The position numbers and the translations under genes are program-made. Source: Nitrososphaeria archaeon (GTDB lineage: Archaea > Thermoproteota > Nitrososphaeria > JACIWG01). From it: a DNA stretch of 41,959 nt. The DNA lies in NCBI GenBank assembly GCA_026413865.1, contig JAOAKB010000013.1, positions 1-41,959 on the forward strand. The letters run 5' to 3'. Below the pieces are notes generated by a model, which saw nothing but the letters and a program-made list of their open reading frames with translations, did no database searches and was not told the DNA's origin. How positions within the stretch are numbered: position 1 is the first letter of the stretch; every line of letters begins with the position of its first letter. Positions 1-8,756 of this stretch are shown in pieces.

Positions 1-5
1 CTATT

Positions 6-608
6 GAATCTCATAAAGAGAATTGAAAGTAAAAATCCTCTTGACGCACACCGGTTCAGGAAATGGGTTCACGGAATCTCATAAAGAGAATTGAAAGATT
101 ATCGGAATTACTGCTTTCGTCTCATTTTTTGTAGAATCTCATAAAGAGAATTGAAAGAGGGTGGTTCGGCAGAGGATACTTTTGTTACTATTCAAGAATC
201 TCATAAAGAGAATTGAAAGTTTGCACCTTCAAACGCTTTTTGAAGGAGCCTGAAAACGAATCTCATAAAGAGAATTGAAAGCCTTTAAAAAAGAGGTGGG
301 TAATTGTGTTGGACTAACCAAGGAATCTCATAAAGAGAATTGAAAGTTACCGTATGGTATGATACAATCAGAAAGATCCGGAAAAGCGAATCTCATAAAG
401 AGAATTGAAAGAGTATGAATGTGACGTCGTCGAATACGATGATGGTGTTGGTGAATCTCATAAAGAGAATTGAAAGCGTATGTAAGGAGCTTTCTCTAAA
501 AGTAGACTATTACCTCGAATCTCATAAAGAGAATTGAAAGTTGCAACCCTACAGCAGGGTTATGCTGTGAAGTTAGCCAAACAAGAATCTCAAAAAAAGA
601 ATTGAAAG
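6..608 (+). CRISPR. CRISPR array, trailing end (10 repeats, 9 complete spacers)
   Basis: Ten copies of a 24-base repeat that begins GAATCTC and ends ATTGAAAG start at 6, 74, 134, 196, 258, 323, 388, 453, 517 and 585. Spacers are 44, 36, 38, 38, 41, 41, 41, 40 and 44 bases. The first nine repeats are identical. The last (585-608) has two changes (T to A at repeat position 9, G to A at position 13). A decayed final repeat marks the leader-distal end, so the leader and any cas genes should lie beyond the left edge and transcription should run left to right. The ATTGAAAG end fits the 8-base crRNA 5' handle of crenarchaeal type I-A/III systems. The repeat holds a weak TCTC/GAGA dyad. No cas gene is present in the window, so the subtype is an inference. 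Confidence 0.98.
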
Positions 609-689
609 ACTATATTGTTAGTTGTAATTATAAAAGGTTGCTTTTAAGGTAATAAATGAAGGAAAATGATGGCTGTTTATTAAATTATG
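609..689. other. AT-rich gap between CRISPR array and ABC permease gene
   Basis: Eighty-one bases following the degenerate last repeat. No open frame, further repeat or RNA-like structure is evident. It holds the array trailer and the 3' flank of the leftward ABC permease gene. Confidence 0.6.
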
Positions 690-1988
690 CTATTCAGTTA
701 ATTTTTTTCTCTTAAATGATATTTTTGCTGTAAATATTTTTTCTGTTGTGAAAAGTTTTGCAGCAACATATAATATTATTATTGTAAATAGTGCAAGATA
801 TATTATATTTATTAAGACCATTGAATATTCTCCCATCATTATGCTTTTTGAAGCAACCATCGTGTGTGTGAACGGTATGAGGTAAATGGGTATTTGAATT
901 GTTAGGGGTAAAGTGTTTAGGTCTACAAACATTAGTATTAATGTAGGTATAATAACTATAATAATTAAATAACCCATTGATGCCTGTGCGCTTCTGACAT
1001 CTTCTGAAAAGACAGAAAATGATACTGCGATTGCTAATGCTGCCACTATCGACAAAAAGAATACGACTCCCATAAGTATGTAGCCTACTGGTGTGATGCT
1101 GATGCCTAATGCTGAAAGGTCTATATTTTGCTGTTCACCGAAACCGCCCATTAAAGAGCTCATGTAATAATTGAAACCAACTAAGTATGCTACTGTTCCC
1201 AGAATTGCTACGAAAAGTGATCCAGAAAGTTTTCCTACTAAAATTGTTATTCTATTTACTGGTAGTGTGAGTAATGTTTCTAATGTTTTTATCTCCTTCT
1301 CTAACGCTATAGATGTCGAGGCCATGCTCATTGCAGAAAATAGCATAATCATGATAACAATGGGCATCATCATTATTTGAATGTAAATTGTGCTTGTAAT
1401 AATTTGTGGATGAATGTTTATTACATTTCCTCTAAAATATGTGTAATATCCTCCAGCTATAGGGCTGCTTACGAAGCTTGGGTCCATCGAAGGTATTTGA
1501 CTGGAAATAAGTTGAAGTGATAGTATTCTATTAAATGATTCGACTATGGCCTGGAACATTGAAGCCTTTCCCTGCTCTGTCATCGATAAACTGCTTAATA
1601 GAATGTAAGAGACTATTTCTCCTCTTGTTCCTTTAGAAATATTTTGTGAAAGTCCTTTTGGTAGCAAAATTATTCCTGATGCATTTGTCTTCTTAAGTTC
1701 ATCAAAGGCTAAATTAAGGTTTTGAACATATAGTGCACTAATTTTTGCAGCTGGATAATTTTCTATAAAACTTTTGAAAGCGTTTGAAACTGGCCCATTG
1801 TCTTCATCCACGACTATAATTGAAATGTTTTCGAAGCTTTCTCGAGCTGAACCTATTGAAAAATTAAATATTGATCCAAGTAGTCCAAACATTATTATAG
1901 GCATTAATACTGTTCCAACAAGTATCTTCGGGTCTCTTAGGAGTTCTTTAACTTCTTTAACTATTAATGTTGTTAATGCACTAGCCAT
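690..1988 (-). CDS. ABC-2 type transporter permease (NatB/ABC2_membrane-like)
   Basis: This 432-residue membrane protein is the permease partner of the ATPase encoded just upstream. The first hydrophobic segment (about residues 18-45) follows a short cytoplasmic start with the KEVKELLRDP-type sequence common in this family. A large extracytoplasmic domain (about 50-200) comes next, then about five further hydrophobic segments to the C-terminus, the arrangement of NatB-like ABC-2 exporters. Its ATG overlaps the ATPase stop by 8 bases (1981-1988), and a GGTGAG ribosome site lies about 5 bases before it inside the ATPase gene, so the two are translationally coupled. Likely an efflux pump for ions, drugs or lipids. 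The substrate cannot be read from the sequence. Confidence 0.9.
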   Translation of the reverse strand: MASALTTLIVKEVKELLRDPKILVGTVLMPIIMFGLLGSIFNFSIGSARESFENISIIVVDEDNGPVSNAFKSFIENYPAAKISALYVQNLNLAFDELKKTNASGIILLPKGLSQNISKGTRGEIVSYILLSSLSMTEQGKASMFQAIVESFNRILSLQLISSQIPSMDPSFVSSPIAGGYYTYFRGNVINIHPQIITSTIYIQIMMMPIVIMIMLFSAMSMASTSIALEKEIKTLETLLTLPVNRITILVGKLSGSLFVAILGTVAYLVGFNYYMSSLMGGFGEQQNIDLSALGISITPVGYILMGVVFFLSIVAALAIAVSFSVFSEDVRSAQASMGYLIIIVIIPTLILMFVDLNTLPLTIQIPIYLIPFTHTMVASKSIMMGEYSMVLINIIYLALFTIIILYVAAKLFTTEKIFTAKISFKRKKLTE

Positions 1989-2712
1989 ATCTGCTCACCT
2001 TAATAAAAACTTCTTCAAGATTTTTAGAATCATATTTTCTAAATAATTCTTCTGGTGAACCTTCTTCAACAATTACTCCATTATTTATCAAAGCAACTCT
2101 ACTACACAAATATTGTACCTCAAGCATGTTATGGCTTGAAAGTAGAACAGTAACACCATAGTTTCTAGCATACTCTTTAATTTCATCCCTTACATAGTGT
2201 GCATAGAAAACATCTAAACCACTTGTAGGCTCATCTAGTATAGCAAGTTTAGGCCTTGTCATTAAAGTTCTTGCAACAAGCAATCGTCTCTTCATACCTT
2301 TACTATATGTCTTAATTTTGTCATTTAATCTTTCTTTTAACCCAGAAATTTTAGCTCCTTCTTCAACAAATGATTCAATTTCCTCTCTATTTCTAGCATA
2401 AAATGATGCCATAAATCTGAGATACTCTAGGCCACTTAAATTATTGTATGCTCCAGATTCTTCAGGCAAGTAGCTAATAAGTTTTCTAACGTTTCCAGGA
2501 TCAGATACAACATCATATCCAAAAACTTTAACATTACCTGAAGTTGGTTTAAGTAATGTTGCAATAATCCTTAACGTTGTTGTCTTACCCGCACCATTTG
2601 GTCCAATTAGGCCAAAAATTTCTCCCTCATTTACCTTTAAATAAAGTCCATTAACCGCCTTCTTTGTACCAAAAACTTTCACAAGATTAGAAATATCAAC
2701 AGCGGCGGCCAT
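1981..2712 (-). CDS. ABC transporter ATP-binding protein
   Basis: A 243-residue cytoplasmic ATPase that powers the permease downstream. Walker A GPNGAGKTT is at residues 37-45, the signature YSKGM at 136-140, Walker B LAILDE at 156-161 and the switch histidine in SSH at 194. The Q-loop position reads YLPEE, glutamate in place of glutamine, as in many NatA/CcmA-like exporters. The open frame runs upstream to 2847, but the ATG at 2712 is preceded by a strong GGGAGGAG ribosome site 8 bases away, whereas the ATG at 2733 has none. It is the first gene of a two-gene operon divergent from the glycosyltransferase. Confidence 0.93.
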   Translation of the reverse strand: MAAAVDISNLVKVFGTKKAVNGLYLKVNEGEIFGLIGPNGAGKTTTLRIIATLLKPTSGNVKVFGYDVVSDPGNVRKLISYLPEESGAYNNLSGLEYLRFMASFYARNREEIESFVEEGAKISGLKERLNDKIKTYSKGMKRRLLVARTLMTRPKLAILDEPTSGLDVFYAHYVRDEIKEYARNYGVTVLLSSHNMLEVQYLCSRVALINNGVIVEEGSPEELFRKYDSKNLEEVFIKVSRYG

Positions 2713-2720
2713 TTCTTTTT

Positions 2721-2728
2721 CTCCTCCC
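2721..2728 (-). promoter_or_regulatory. Ribosome binding site that fixes the ABC ATPase start
   Basis: On the minus strand this reads GGGAGGAG, 8 bases before the ATG at 2712. It argues against the longer reading that begins at 2847 or 2733, whose extra residues have no ribosome site and cover the divergent promoter region. Confidence 0.75.
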
Positions 2729-2764
2729 TCCATAAATGCATTATTTGATGTGCTATAAAAATCG

Positions 2765-2772
2765 TTTATAAA
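2765..2772. promoter_or_regulatory. Palindromic TATA-like box in divergent ABC exporter/glycosyltransferase promoter
   Basis: TTTATAAA is self-complementary and sits between two divergent genes. It is about 50 bases before both the ATPase ATG (2712) and the glycosyltransferase GTG (2819). A second TATA-like element (TTTTATAG on the minus strand, near 2755) is better spaced for the leftward operon. Function is inferred from position only. Confidence 0.4.
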
Positions 2773-2818
2773 GTGAGTTTGGCAACAGTTATATTCGCCA
2801 TAAAGATTGCTATGTGAT

Positions 2819-3865
2819 GTGAAAGAACTTTCTATCATAATACCCACATATAATGAGCGGGAGAATATTGGTCGTTTGATAGAAATGATTATTGAATCAT
2901 TAAGGGGGCTTGATTTTGAAATAATAGTTGTTGATGATAATAGTCCAGATGGTACTGGCGAATTTGTTGAACAGCTATCACATAAAGTTGATAATTTGAA
3001 GGTTATTCATAGGCCTGGTAAGCTTGGCTTGAGTAGTGCTATACTTGATGGTGTAAATGTAGCGCAAGGTTATGCTGTTGGTGTTATTGATGCAGATTTG
3101 CAGCATCCTCCACAGCTTTTAAAGGAAATGTTTTCTAAAATTGGGGAAGGTTATGATATTGTTGTTGCGTCAAGGTATGTTAAGGGTGGTGGAATAGAAG
3201 GCTGGAGTTTTACTAGAAAGATTATCTCAAAAACTGCATCGTTTTTGGCTCATTTGTTACTAAAAAGGTGTAGGACTGTTAGTGATCCCTTATCAGGATA
3301 TTTTGTGTTCAAAAAAGATGTTATTTCTGGTGTCAAATTTGAGGCTAAAGGCTATAAGATTTTGTTAGAAATCTTGGAAAAAGGAAAGTATGATAAAGTT
3401 TCAGAAGTTCCATATGTTTTTAGGTCAAGGAAAGCTGGAAAAAGTAAAATGAGGTTTAATGAAATATTAAATTATGTTAAGCTTTTAATGAAGCTTTCAG
3501 ATTATAGAGTTTTAAAGTTTGTAACTGTAGGCTTATCTGGTGTTGTAGTAAATCTTGGCTCATTATGGCTTTTGGTAAACTTCTTTAATTTTCCTCAACT
3601 GTATTCAGCTATTTTCTCTATAGAATTTTCAATAGTCAACAATTTTATTTTAAACGACTTTTGGACCTTTAAGGATAGACGATCCGGTAATTTTTTTTAT
3701 CGCTTAATAAAATTTCATGGCTCAGCTTTGGGTCCACTTATAAACTATATTGTTTACGCATTTCTTTTGATTTTTGGAGTAAACTATTTAGTTGCCGATG
3801 CAATAGGTATTATATGCGGGTTTGTAGCAAACTATCTTTTTAGTGAATTTATTGTATGGAGGTAG
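2819..3865 (+). CDS. Glycosyltransferase family 2, DPM1-like, fused to GtrA membrane domain
   Basis: A dolichyl-phosphate-mannose-synthase-like enzyme of 348 residues that should move a sugar from a nucleotide donor to a polyprenyl-phosphate carrier at the inner membrane face. The GT2 domain begins with SIIIPTYNER. DDNSPDGT is at about 39-46 and the metal-binding DADLQHPP at 91-98. A GtrA-like domain with four hydrophobic segments fills about 231-348. The frame is open from a TTG at 2807, but GTG at 2819 places the strand motif normally. No clear ribosome site precedes either, so the start is uncertain by four codons. The 3' end overlaps the ribosome site of the next gene, a PMT-like transferase that could use its lipid-linked product. 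Confidence 0.88.
   Translation: MKELSIIIPTYNERENIGRLIEMIIESLRGLDFEIIVVDDNSPDGTGEFVEQLSHKVDNLKVIHRPGKLGLSSAILDGVNVAQGYAVGVIDADLQHPPQLLKEMFSKIGEGYDIVVASRYVKGGGIEGWSFTRKIISKTASFLAHLLLKRCRTVSDPLSGYFVFKKDVISGVKFEAKGYKILLEILEKGKYDKVSEVPYVFRSRKAGKSKMRFNEILNYVKLLMKLSDYRVLKFVTVGLSGVVVNLGSLWLLVNFFNFPQLYSAIFSIEFSIVNNFILNDFWTFKDRRSGNFFYRLIKFHGSALGPLINYIVYAFLLIFGVNYLVADAIGIICGFVANYLFSEFIVWR
3858..3863 (+). promoter_or_regulatory. Ribosome binding site selecting a TTG start
   Basis: GGAGGT lies 7 bases before TTG at 3871. The upstream in-frame ATG (3856) overlaps this site and cannot use it, so the PMT-like gene most likely begins at 3871. Confidence 0.65.
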
Positions 3866-3870
3866 TTAGG

Positions 3871-5262
3871 TTGTCAAAAAATTTGTTTTCAAAACTTCGA
3901 CAAAATATTAAAAAAATATCGTTTCTGATAACTGTAATTGGTATAATCTCATTTTCAGTTTATACTTACTATATTGCAAGTAGTTTGACTGGAACTATAG
4001 GCTACACATCAGATGAGTGTTGGTACGTTAGTTCATCCAGAAATATATTGAGGGAAATTTTTCATGTTCAACCTTCTTATGTTGACAGCGACGGTATGCA
4101 CCATTACACAATATTTTTCCAATCATTTTATTGGCAAGAAGTCTATGAAACTGGACTTCAAACTTTTCTTGAAAAAGAATATGGTGGAAGAATAATCATA
4201 AAATATAATAAAACTCCAGCATTCTCTATTGTAACTGACAAAGTTTTAGATAGAAAGAAATTTTTGGAGGAATTCAAGTACGTTAGTATTATTCAAAGTG
4301 GATACAATTATCCTGATAATCAAAACATTGAATACTATATGAATGCTGAGCATCCTCCACTTGTTAAATATATTGTTGGTTTTTCTATGCTAATTTTTGG
4401 TGATAAACCTTTAAGTTGGAAAATACCTGGAATGGTATTAGGTTCACTAACTCTAGCTATACTATGTCTGATAGTCTACAAAATCTCAAATAATTCTCTT
4501 CTTTCCATACTGGTTCTTGTATGCGCTTTTGCTGACGCTGTATTTGTTGCTATGTCATCTATTGCCATGCTAGACATATATGTTACATTTTTTATAACAT
4601 TATCTATGTGGTTTGCCTTAAAAGAAAAATATCTACTCTCCTCAATCTCTATTGGTTTTGCTGCTTCTGCAAAATTAACTGGAGTCTTTCCTCTTATAGC
4701 ACTATTTACAATTTTTATTTTATGGAAGATAGACTATGTTAAAACTATTTTTTACACTTTTATTATACCACCTACTGTTTGGTTTTCTTCAAATCTTCCA
4801 CTACTATTGAGCTGGGGTTTTGATAAATGGTACAGGGAACTTGAAAATGGCCTTAAATGGCATATCACTTCTCGCCCAGAAGGTCCTCCAACTTCTTCTC
4901 CTTGGGGATGGTTCTATAATGAAAATCCTTTTGCACTACACTTTAATCCTGACCTTGCCGCTAAAGTTAATCCCGTAATCTATTTCATGGCAGTAATCCT
5001 ACTACTCTTTATACCATACTTTTATCTTAAGGTGAACAAAAAGTACGCTATACCATCCCTATGGTTTATCTTCACATTCTTAGGCTATGTGGGTGTATAT
5101 GTTTTAGGAAATAGAACCTTATACAGCTTCTATGTTGTAACATTATCTCCAATGGCATATGTTCTCACATCACTACTTATCCTACATTTGGGTGAAGCTC
5201 CAATCTTCTTAGATGCCCTAAAATATTATTTTCAAAAATTGAAAGAATATTTTAAAAAATAG
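3871..5262 (+). CDS. PMT-like membrane glycosyltransferase (GT39/GT83 type)
   Basis: A 463-residue multi-pass membrane protein resembling dolichyl-phosphate-mannose:protein mannosyltransferases. After one N-terminal hydrophobic segment comes an extracytoplasmic loop that starts TSDECWYVS, with the acidic pair expected of GT-C enzymes. A second family hallmark, EHPPLVKYIVG, lies near residues 163-173. About eight to ten hydrophobic segments follow. A loop rich in W, P and H (about 320-355) lies between later segments. It directly follows the DPM1-like gene, so the simplest reading is that one makes the lipid-linked sugar and this one transfers it to protein or glycan outside. Sugar and acceptor are unknown. 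Confidence 0.8.
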   Translation: MSKNLFSKLRQNIKKISFLITVIGIISFSVYTYYIASSLTGTIGYTSDECWYVSSSRNILREIFHVQPSYVDSDGMHHYTIFFQSFYWQEVYETGLQTFLEKEYGGRIIIKYNKTPAFSIVTDKVLDRKKFLEEFKYVSIIQSGYNYPDNQNIEYYMNAEHPPLVKYIVGFSMLIFGDKPLSWKIPGMVLGSLTLAILCLIVYKISNNSLLSILVLVCAFADAVFVAMSSIAMLDIYVTFFITLSMWFALKEKYLLSSISIGFAASAKLTGVFPLIALFTIFILWKIDYVKTIFYTFIIPPTVWFSSNLPLLLSWGFDKWYRELENGLKWHITSRPEGPPTSSPWGWFYNENPFALHFNPDLAAKVNPVIYFMAVILLLFIPYFYLKVNKKYAIPSLWFIFTFLGYVGVYVLGNRTLYSFYVVTLSPMAYVLTSLLILHLGEAPIFLDALKYYFQKLKEYFKK

Positions 5263-5272
5263 TGGAAGATGT

Positions 5273-6310
5273 TTAAGGAATAAATAGCACTTTTCCCGCT
5301 TCACCCTTATCAAGCAATTCGAAGGCTTTTGGGGCATCATCTAAGGCGAATTTGTGGGTCACTACCTGAGTTAGATCCACTATTTTATTTTGCACAAGTT
5401 TAATGCTTCTGTACCATGTATCAAACATTATTCTACCAGTTATACCTGAAACTTTCAGTTCCTTGTAAAGTATCTGATTTGTTGTATCAATTTCTGTAGG
5501 CTTCTGTGTTGTTCCAACAAAGACAACTTTTCCATTAAGTGCAGCCATGTCCAAAGCCTGCTTAACTGCAATATTCGCTCCAGAAAGTTCTATAACAACA
5601 TCGGCACCCTTGCCATCAGTTAACTCTTTAACCCTACTTACTGGATCAACATTTAACACGTTTATTGTCTCATTAACTCCAATCCTTTTCGAAAGATTAA
5701 GCCTATATTCTCTAGTGTCTGTTGAAATAACCATTGAAGCTCCAGAAATCTTTGCCAACTGCTGAGCAAATAACCCTATAGGCCCACATCCTGTTATCAC
5801 AACAACATCCCCTGGACCAATACTTGCTTCACAAATAGCATGTAATGCTACACCAAATGGTTCAAGTAAAGCTCCATCTTCATAGCTTATGCTATCGGGT
5901 ATTTTAACCGCCGCGATCTCAGGCAAAACGGTATATGGTGCGAATGAACCATAAAGCGTATCAACACCAAATATCTTCATATTCTTGCATATGTGCATTC
6001 TACCTGTATTACAGAGATAGCATGTTTTACAAGGTATGTGTGTTTCTCCAGCAACTTTATCTCCAACCTTAAGTGTCTTTACACTTCCTCCAACTTTTAC
6101 CACTTCCCCTGAAAACTCATGTCCCAAAACTCTTGGAAATCCGGGGTTGTGTCTTTCAGCATATCCGTCCCAGTGATAATAGTGTAGGTCTGTGCCACAA
6201 ATTGCTGAAGCTCTAACCCTTACAAGAACATCCTCTGGCCCAATCTCAGGTTCAGTTATATCAAATACTTCTATTCCAGGCCCCTTTTTAGTCTTACCCA
6301 CAGCTTTCAA
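5273..6310 (-). CDS. tdh: L-threonine 3-dehydrogenase (zinc-dependent MDR family)
   Basis: Oxidises L-threonine with NAD+ to 2-amino-3-ketobutyrate. The 345 residues match archaeal Tdh closely: catalytic zinc ligands in CGTD (C38) and GHE (H64, E65), the Tdh-typical ETHIPC at 89-94, a structural zinc set C94/C97/C100/C108, NAD-binding GCGPIGL at 174-180, and the substrate-region signature SGITGR followed by WY near 290. The start is TTG at 6310, with GGGTG 8 bases upstream on the minus strand and a TATA-like TTATAATAG near 6345. It is convergent with the PMT-like gene and divergent from the GlmU-like gene. Related sugar-alcohol dehydrogenases are the main alternative, but the ETHIPC and GVD pattern favours Tdh. 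Confidence 0.88.
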   Translation of the reverse strand: MKAVGKTKKGPGIEVFDITEPEIGPEDVLVRVRASAICGTDLHYYHWDGYAERHNPGFPRVLGHEFSGEVVKVGGSVKTLKVGDKVAGETHIPCKTCYLCNTGRMHICKNMKIFGVDTLYGSFAPYTVLPEIAAVKIPDSISYEDGALLEPFGVALHAICEASIGPGDVVVITGCGPIGLFAQQLAKISGASMVISTDTREYRLNLSKRIGVNETINVLNVDPVSRVKELTDGKGADVVIELSGANIAVKQALDMAALNGKVVFVGTTQKPTEIDTTNQILYKELKVSGITGRIMFDTWYRSIKLVQNKIVDLTQVVTHKFALDDAPKAFELLDKGEAGKVLFIP

Positions 6311-6380
6311 AATATATACACCCTATACAATATTCGCTAAGCTATTATAAATTGGTTTCCAAAAATTATCAGATAAAAAG

Positions 6381-6389
6381 TTATATATT
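6381..6389 (+). promoter_or_regulatory. TATA box for the amino-sugar operon
   Basis: TTATATATT is centred 28 bases before the ATG at 6413. That spacing in archaea fits a transcript starting at or within a few bases of the ATG (leaderless). No ribosome site is seen before the ATG, which agrees. Confidence 0.55.
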
Positions 6390-6412
6390 CAAGTTTAAAG
6401 TTGTGTCCTCGT

Positions 6413-7708
6413 ATGAAGATTGTCTTCTTATGTGGCGGTATTGGGAAAAGAATGTTTCCAATTACAAAGGACAAGTTTTTGCTAAAATTTCTAGGAAAAA
6501 CATTGTTAGAACATCATATCATACAGGCGTTGAATGCTGGTTTCAAAGATTTTGTTATAATCGGGAACCCAGGTAATGTTGAGCATATAAGAAAAATTTG
6601 TGATAATATGGGTTTGAATGCGGCCATTTTTGTTCAAAAATCACCTAAAGGTATGGCTGATGCACTATTAACGGCAAAGGATTATCTTTTAAATGATGAA
6701 ATTTTGGTAGTTAATCCTAACGATATCTTTGACCAAAGCCTTTATGACAAAATTTTGGATGAAAGGAAAAATGAAAACTATTCTTCTTTTATAACAGGGT
6801 ATAGGGTTTCAAAATATTTTCCAGGAGGTTATCTTGTGGTGAATGATGAACTTGAACTTTTAAGCATACACGAGAAACCTGGTGAAGGAAATGAACCAAG
6901 TAATCTTGTGAACATAGTTGTACATTTGCATAAGGATGCTGTTAGACTTTTCCGTTATATTGAAGAAACATGTAGTCCAAAAGACGATGTATATGAGTGT
7001 GCTTTAACGAGGATGATTAATGATGGTATTAAGGTTAAGGTGGTTGAATATTCTGGAAATTGGGTTGCAATCAAATATCCTTGGCATGTTCATGATGTTA
7101 TAAAATATTTTCTAGACTCTATAAAGACTCCATTTATCAAAGATTCTGTGAAAATTTCAGATAATGTCCAAATTAAGGGTAATGTGATTATAGAAGATAA
7201 TGTAAAGATTCTTGAGGGCGCAATAGTTAAGGGTCCATGCTATATTGGAAAAGATACTGTAGTCGGAAATAATGTTCTGATAAGAGATTATGCTCATATA
7301 GGCGAAAATTGTAGTATTGGCTATTCCACTGAAATAACAAGGTCATATATTGGAGATAACTGCTTTTTTCACTCAAACTTTATAGGAGATAGTATCGTAT
7401 GCGATAATTGCCTTTTTGGATATGGAACAATAACAGCAAACTATAGGCTAGACCAATGTGCAATAAAGGTTAAAGTTAACGAAAACAGGATTGATTCAGG
7501 TAGGTCTAAACTTGGTGCAATAGTTGGTGAAGGAACTAGAATAGGGGTTGGCTGTATGATAATGCCTGGTGTAAGATTGGGTCCAAACTCTATAATTGGA
7601 CCTGGAGTTATAGTATATGATGATGTTGAGCCAAATAAAAAGGTTATATTAAAACAAGAATATGTAGTAAGTAGTATAGGTGTTGCAAATGATACAAAAA
7701 AGCTATGA
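6413..7708 (+). CDS. GlmU-like sugar-1-phosphate nucleotidylyltransferase with left-handed beta-helix acyltransferase domain
   Basis: A 431-residue bifunctional-looking enzyme like the archaeal ST0452-type GlmU analogue. The N-terminal nucleotidyltransferase domain (about 1-230) opens with LCGGIGKRM, a variant of the usual L(A/C)GGxGxR loop, and has NPNDIFD as likely metal-binding region. From about 245 onward hexapeptide repeats (V/I-x-G-x-x-V/I) form a left-handed beta helix, ending with a segment holding GVRLGPNSIIGPG. Expected role: make UDP-GlcNAc or a related UDP-/dTDP-sugar from the 1-phosphate. An ATG at 6413 is preferred over the TTG at 6401 because of the TATA spacing. It is the first gene of a four-gene amino-sugar operon and overlaps the next gene by 20 bases. 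Confidence 0.85.
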   Translation: MKIVFLCGGIGKRMFPITKDKFLLKFLGKTLLEHHIIQALNAGFKDFVIIGNPGNVEHIRKICDNMGLNAAIFVQKSPKGMADALLTAKDYLLNDEILVVNPNDIFDQSLYDKILDERKNENYSSFITGYRVSKYFPGGYLVVNDELELLSIHEKPGEGNEPSNLVNIVVHLHKDAVRLFRYIEETCSPKDDVYECALTRMINDGIKVKVVEYSGNWVAIKYPWHVHDVIKYFLDSIKTPFIKDSVKISDNVQIKGNVIIEDNVKILEGAIVKGPCYIGKDTVVGNNVLIRDYAHIGENCSIGYSTEITRSYIGDNCFFHSNFIGDSIVCDNCLFGYGTITANYRLDQCAIKVKVNENRIDSGRSKLGAIVGEGTRIGVGCMIMPGVRLGPNSIIGPGVIVYDDVEPNKKVILKQEYVVSSIGVANDTKKL

Positions 7709-8756
7709 ACATAATATGATAAAGGAGATACTGGAAGAACCAACAGTACTCTATAAGACGTTTGAAAAAAATAGGAAAGAGGTCGAAAGAGTATCTAACA
7801 ATATTCTAAAAAGGTTTAAGGGAACAATATATTTAACTGGTTCTGGAACAAGCTTTCATGCACTATTATCTTTCCAATATCTCTTTTTCCAATTATCTGG
7901 AACATATTCTACTGCCATATATGCTTCAGAATTCCCACTCTGGGTTCCTGAAACTTCTCCGCCATCAATAGTTTTAGCTGTAAGCCAGTCTGGTGAAAGC
8001 TCTGATATACTTAATGCAGTGAAATGGGCTGATAGGCTAAGATTCTATAAAGTTGGTGTAACAAACAGGATAGGCAGTCAACTTTCACTCTTGTCTGATG
8101 ATATCCTGTACACTTATGCTGGAGAAGAAAGAGCTTTGGCCGCAACAAAAACCTATGTTACACAATTGATTGTATTGTTGTATTTAGCTTCAAATCTTGC
8201 ACATTTGCTGGGAAGGGTGCAAAATAGCCAATATCATAACCTTGTTAGCGATTTAGAAAATGCATATTCTAAAGTTAAGTTTGCGATAGACAAAAATATT
8301 TATAAGATAGAAAATTTTGCAAAAGAAATCTCATACATTGATAGGGTATTTGTTCTAGGAACTGGATTCCTCTATCCTTCGGCAATTGAAGGTTCACTTA
8401 AGTTAAAGGAGACATGTACACTACCTTCTGAAGGTTTTGCATTAAGAGAATTCTTGCATGGCCCAATACAGTTGATTAATGAAAAAAGTTTAACAATAAT
8501 CTTGGGGCACAGTAGTATTGGTGAAAAGTTATATTCTGATTTAATAAATAAGATCAAAAATTTTGGAGGGAAGATATTATTTATTAATGATAAATTAATA
8601 GAATACAATGTTGATGAACAGATAGTTGCAGACGCATCTTATACAATTTCGCCAATAGTATATGCTCCAATGATTCAAATTCTTGCATACTATCTTGCTA
8701 TAGCAAAAGGTTTAAACCCTGATTCTCCAGAAAAGTTGAGTAAGGTGGTAAAGTGA
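7689..8756 (+). CDS. SIS-domain glucosamine-6-phosphate isomerase/deaminase (GlmS isomerase half, GlmD-like)
   Basis: This 355-residue protein equals the isomerase half of GlmS without the glutaminase domain. Two SIS domains are seen: the first has TGSGTSFHA and SQSGESSD (phosphosugar binding), the second begins LGTGFLYPSAIEG. GlmS catalytic features remain: the glutamate in LKLKE, the histidine in FLHGP, and a C-terminal lysine loop (LSKVVK), slightly shortened. Without its own amide-hydrolysing domain it may use free ammonia or, as in Thermococcus GlmD, run as a GlcN-6-P deaminase. NagA downstream favours the deaminase reading. The start may be ATG 7689 (weak AGGTG before it) or ATG 7716. 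The stop overlaps the HAD gene as GTGA. Confidence 0.85.
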   Translation: MIQKSYEHNMIKEILEEPTVLYKTFEKNRKEVERVSNNILKRFKGTIYLTGSGTSFHALLSFQYLFFQLSGTYSTAIYASEFPLWVPETSPPSIVLAVSQSGESSDILNAVKWADRLRFYKVGVTNRIGSQLSLLSDDILYTYAGEERALAATKTYVTQLIVLLYLASNLAHLLGRVQNSQYHNLVSDLENAYSKVKFAIDKNIYKIENFAKEISYIDRVFVLGTGFLYPSAIEGSLKLKETCTLPSEGFALREFLHGPIQLINEKSLTIILGHSSIGEKLYSDLINKIKNFGGKILFINDKLIEYNVDEQIVADASYTISPIVYAPMIQILAYYLAIAKGLNPDSPEKLSKVVK

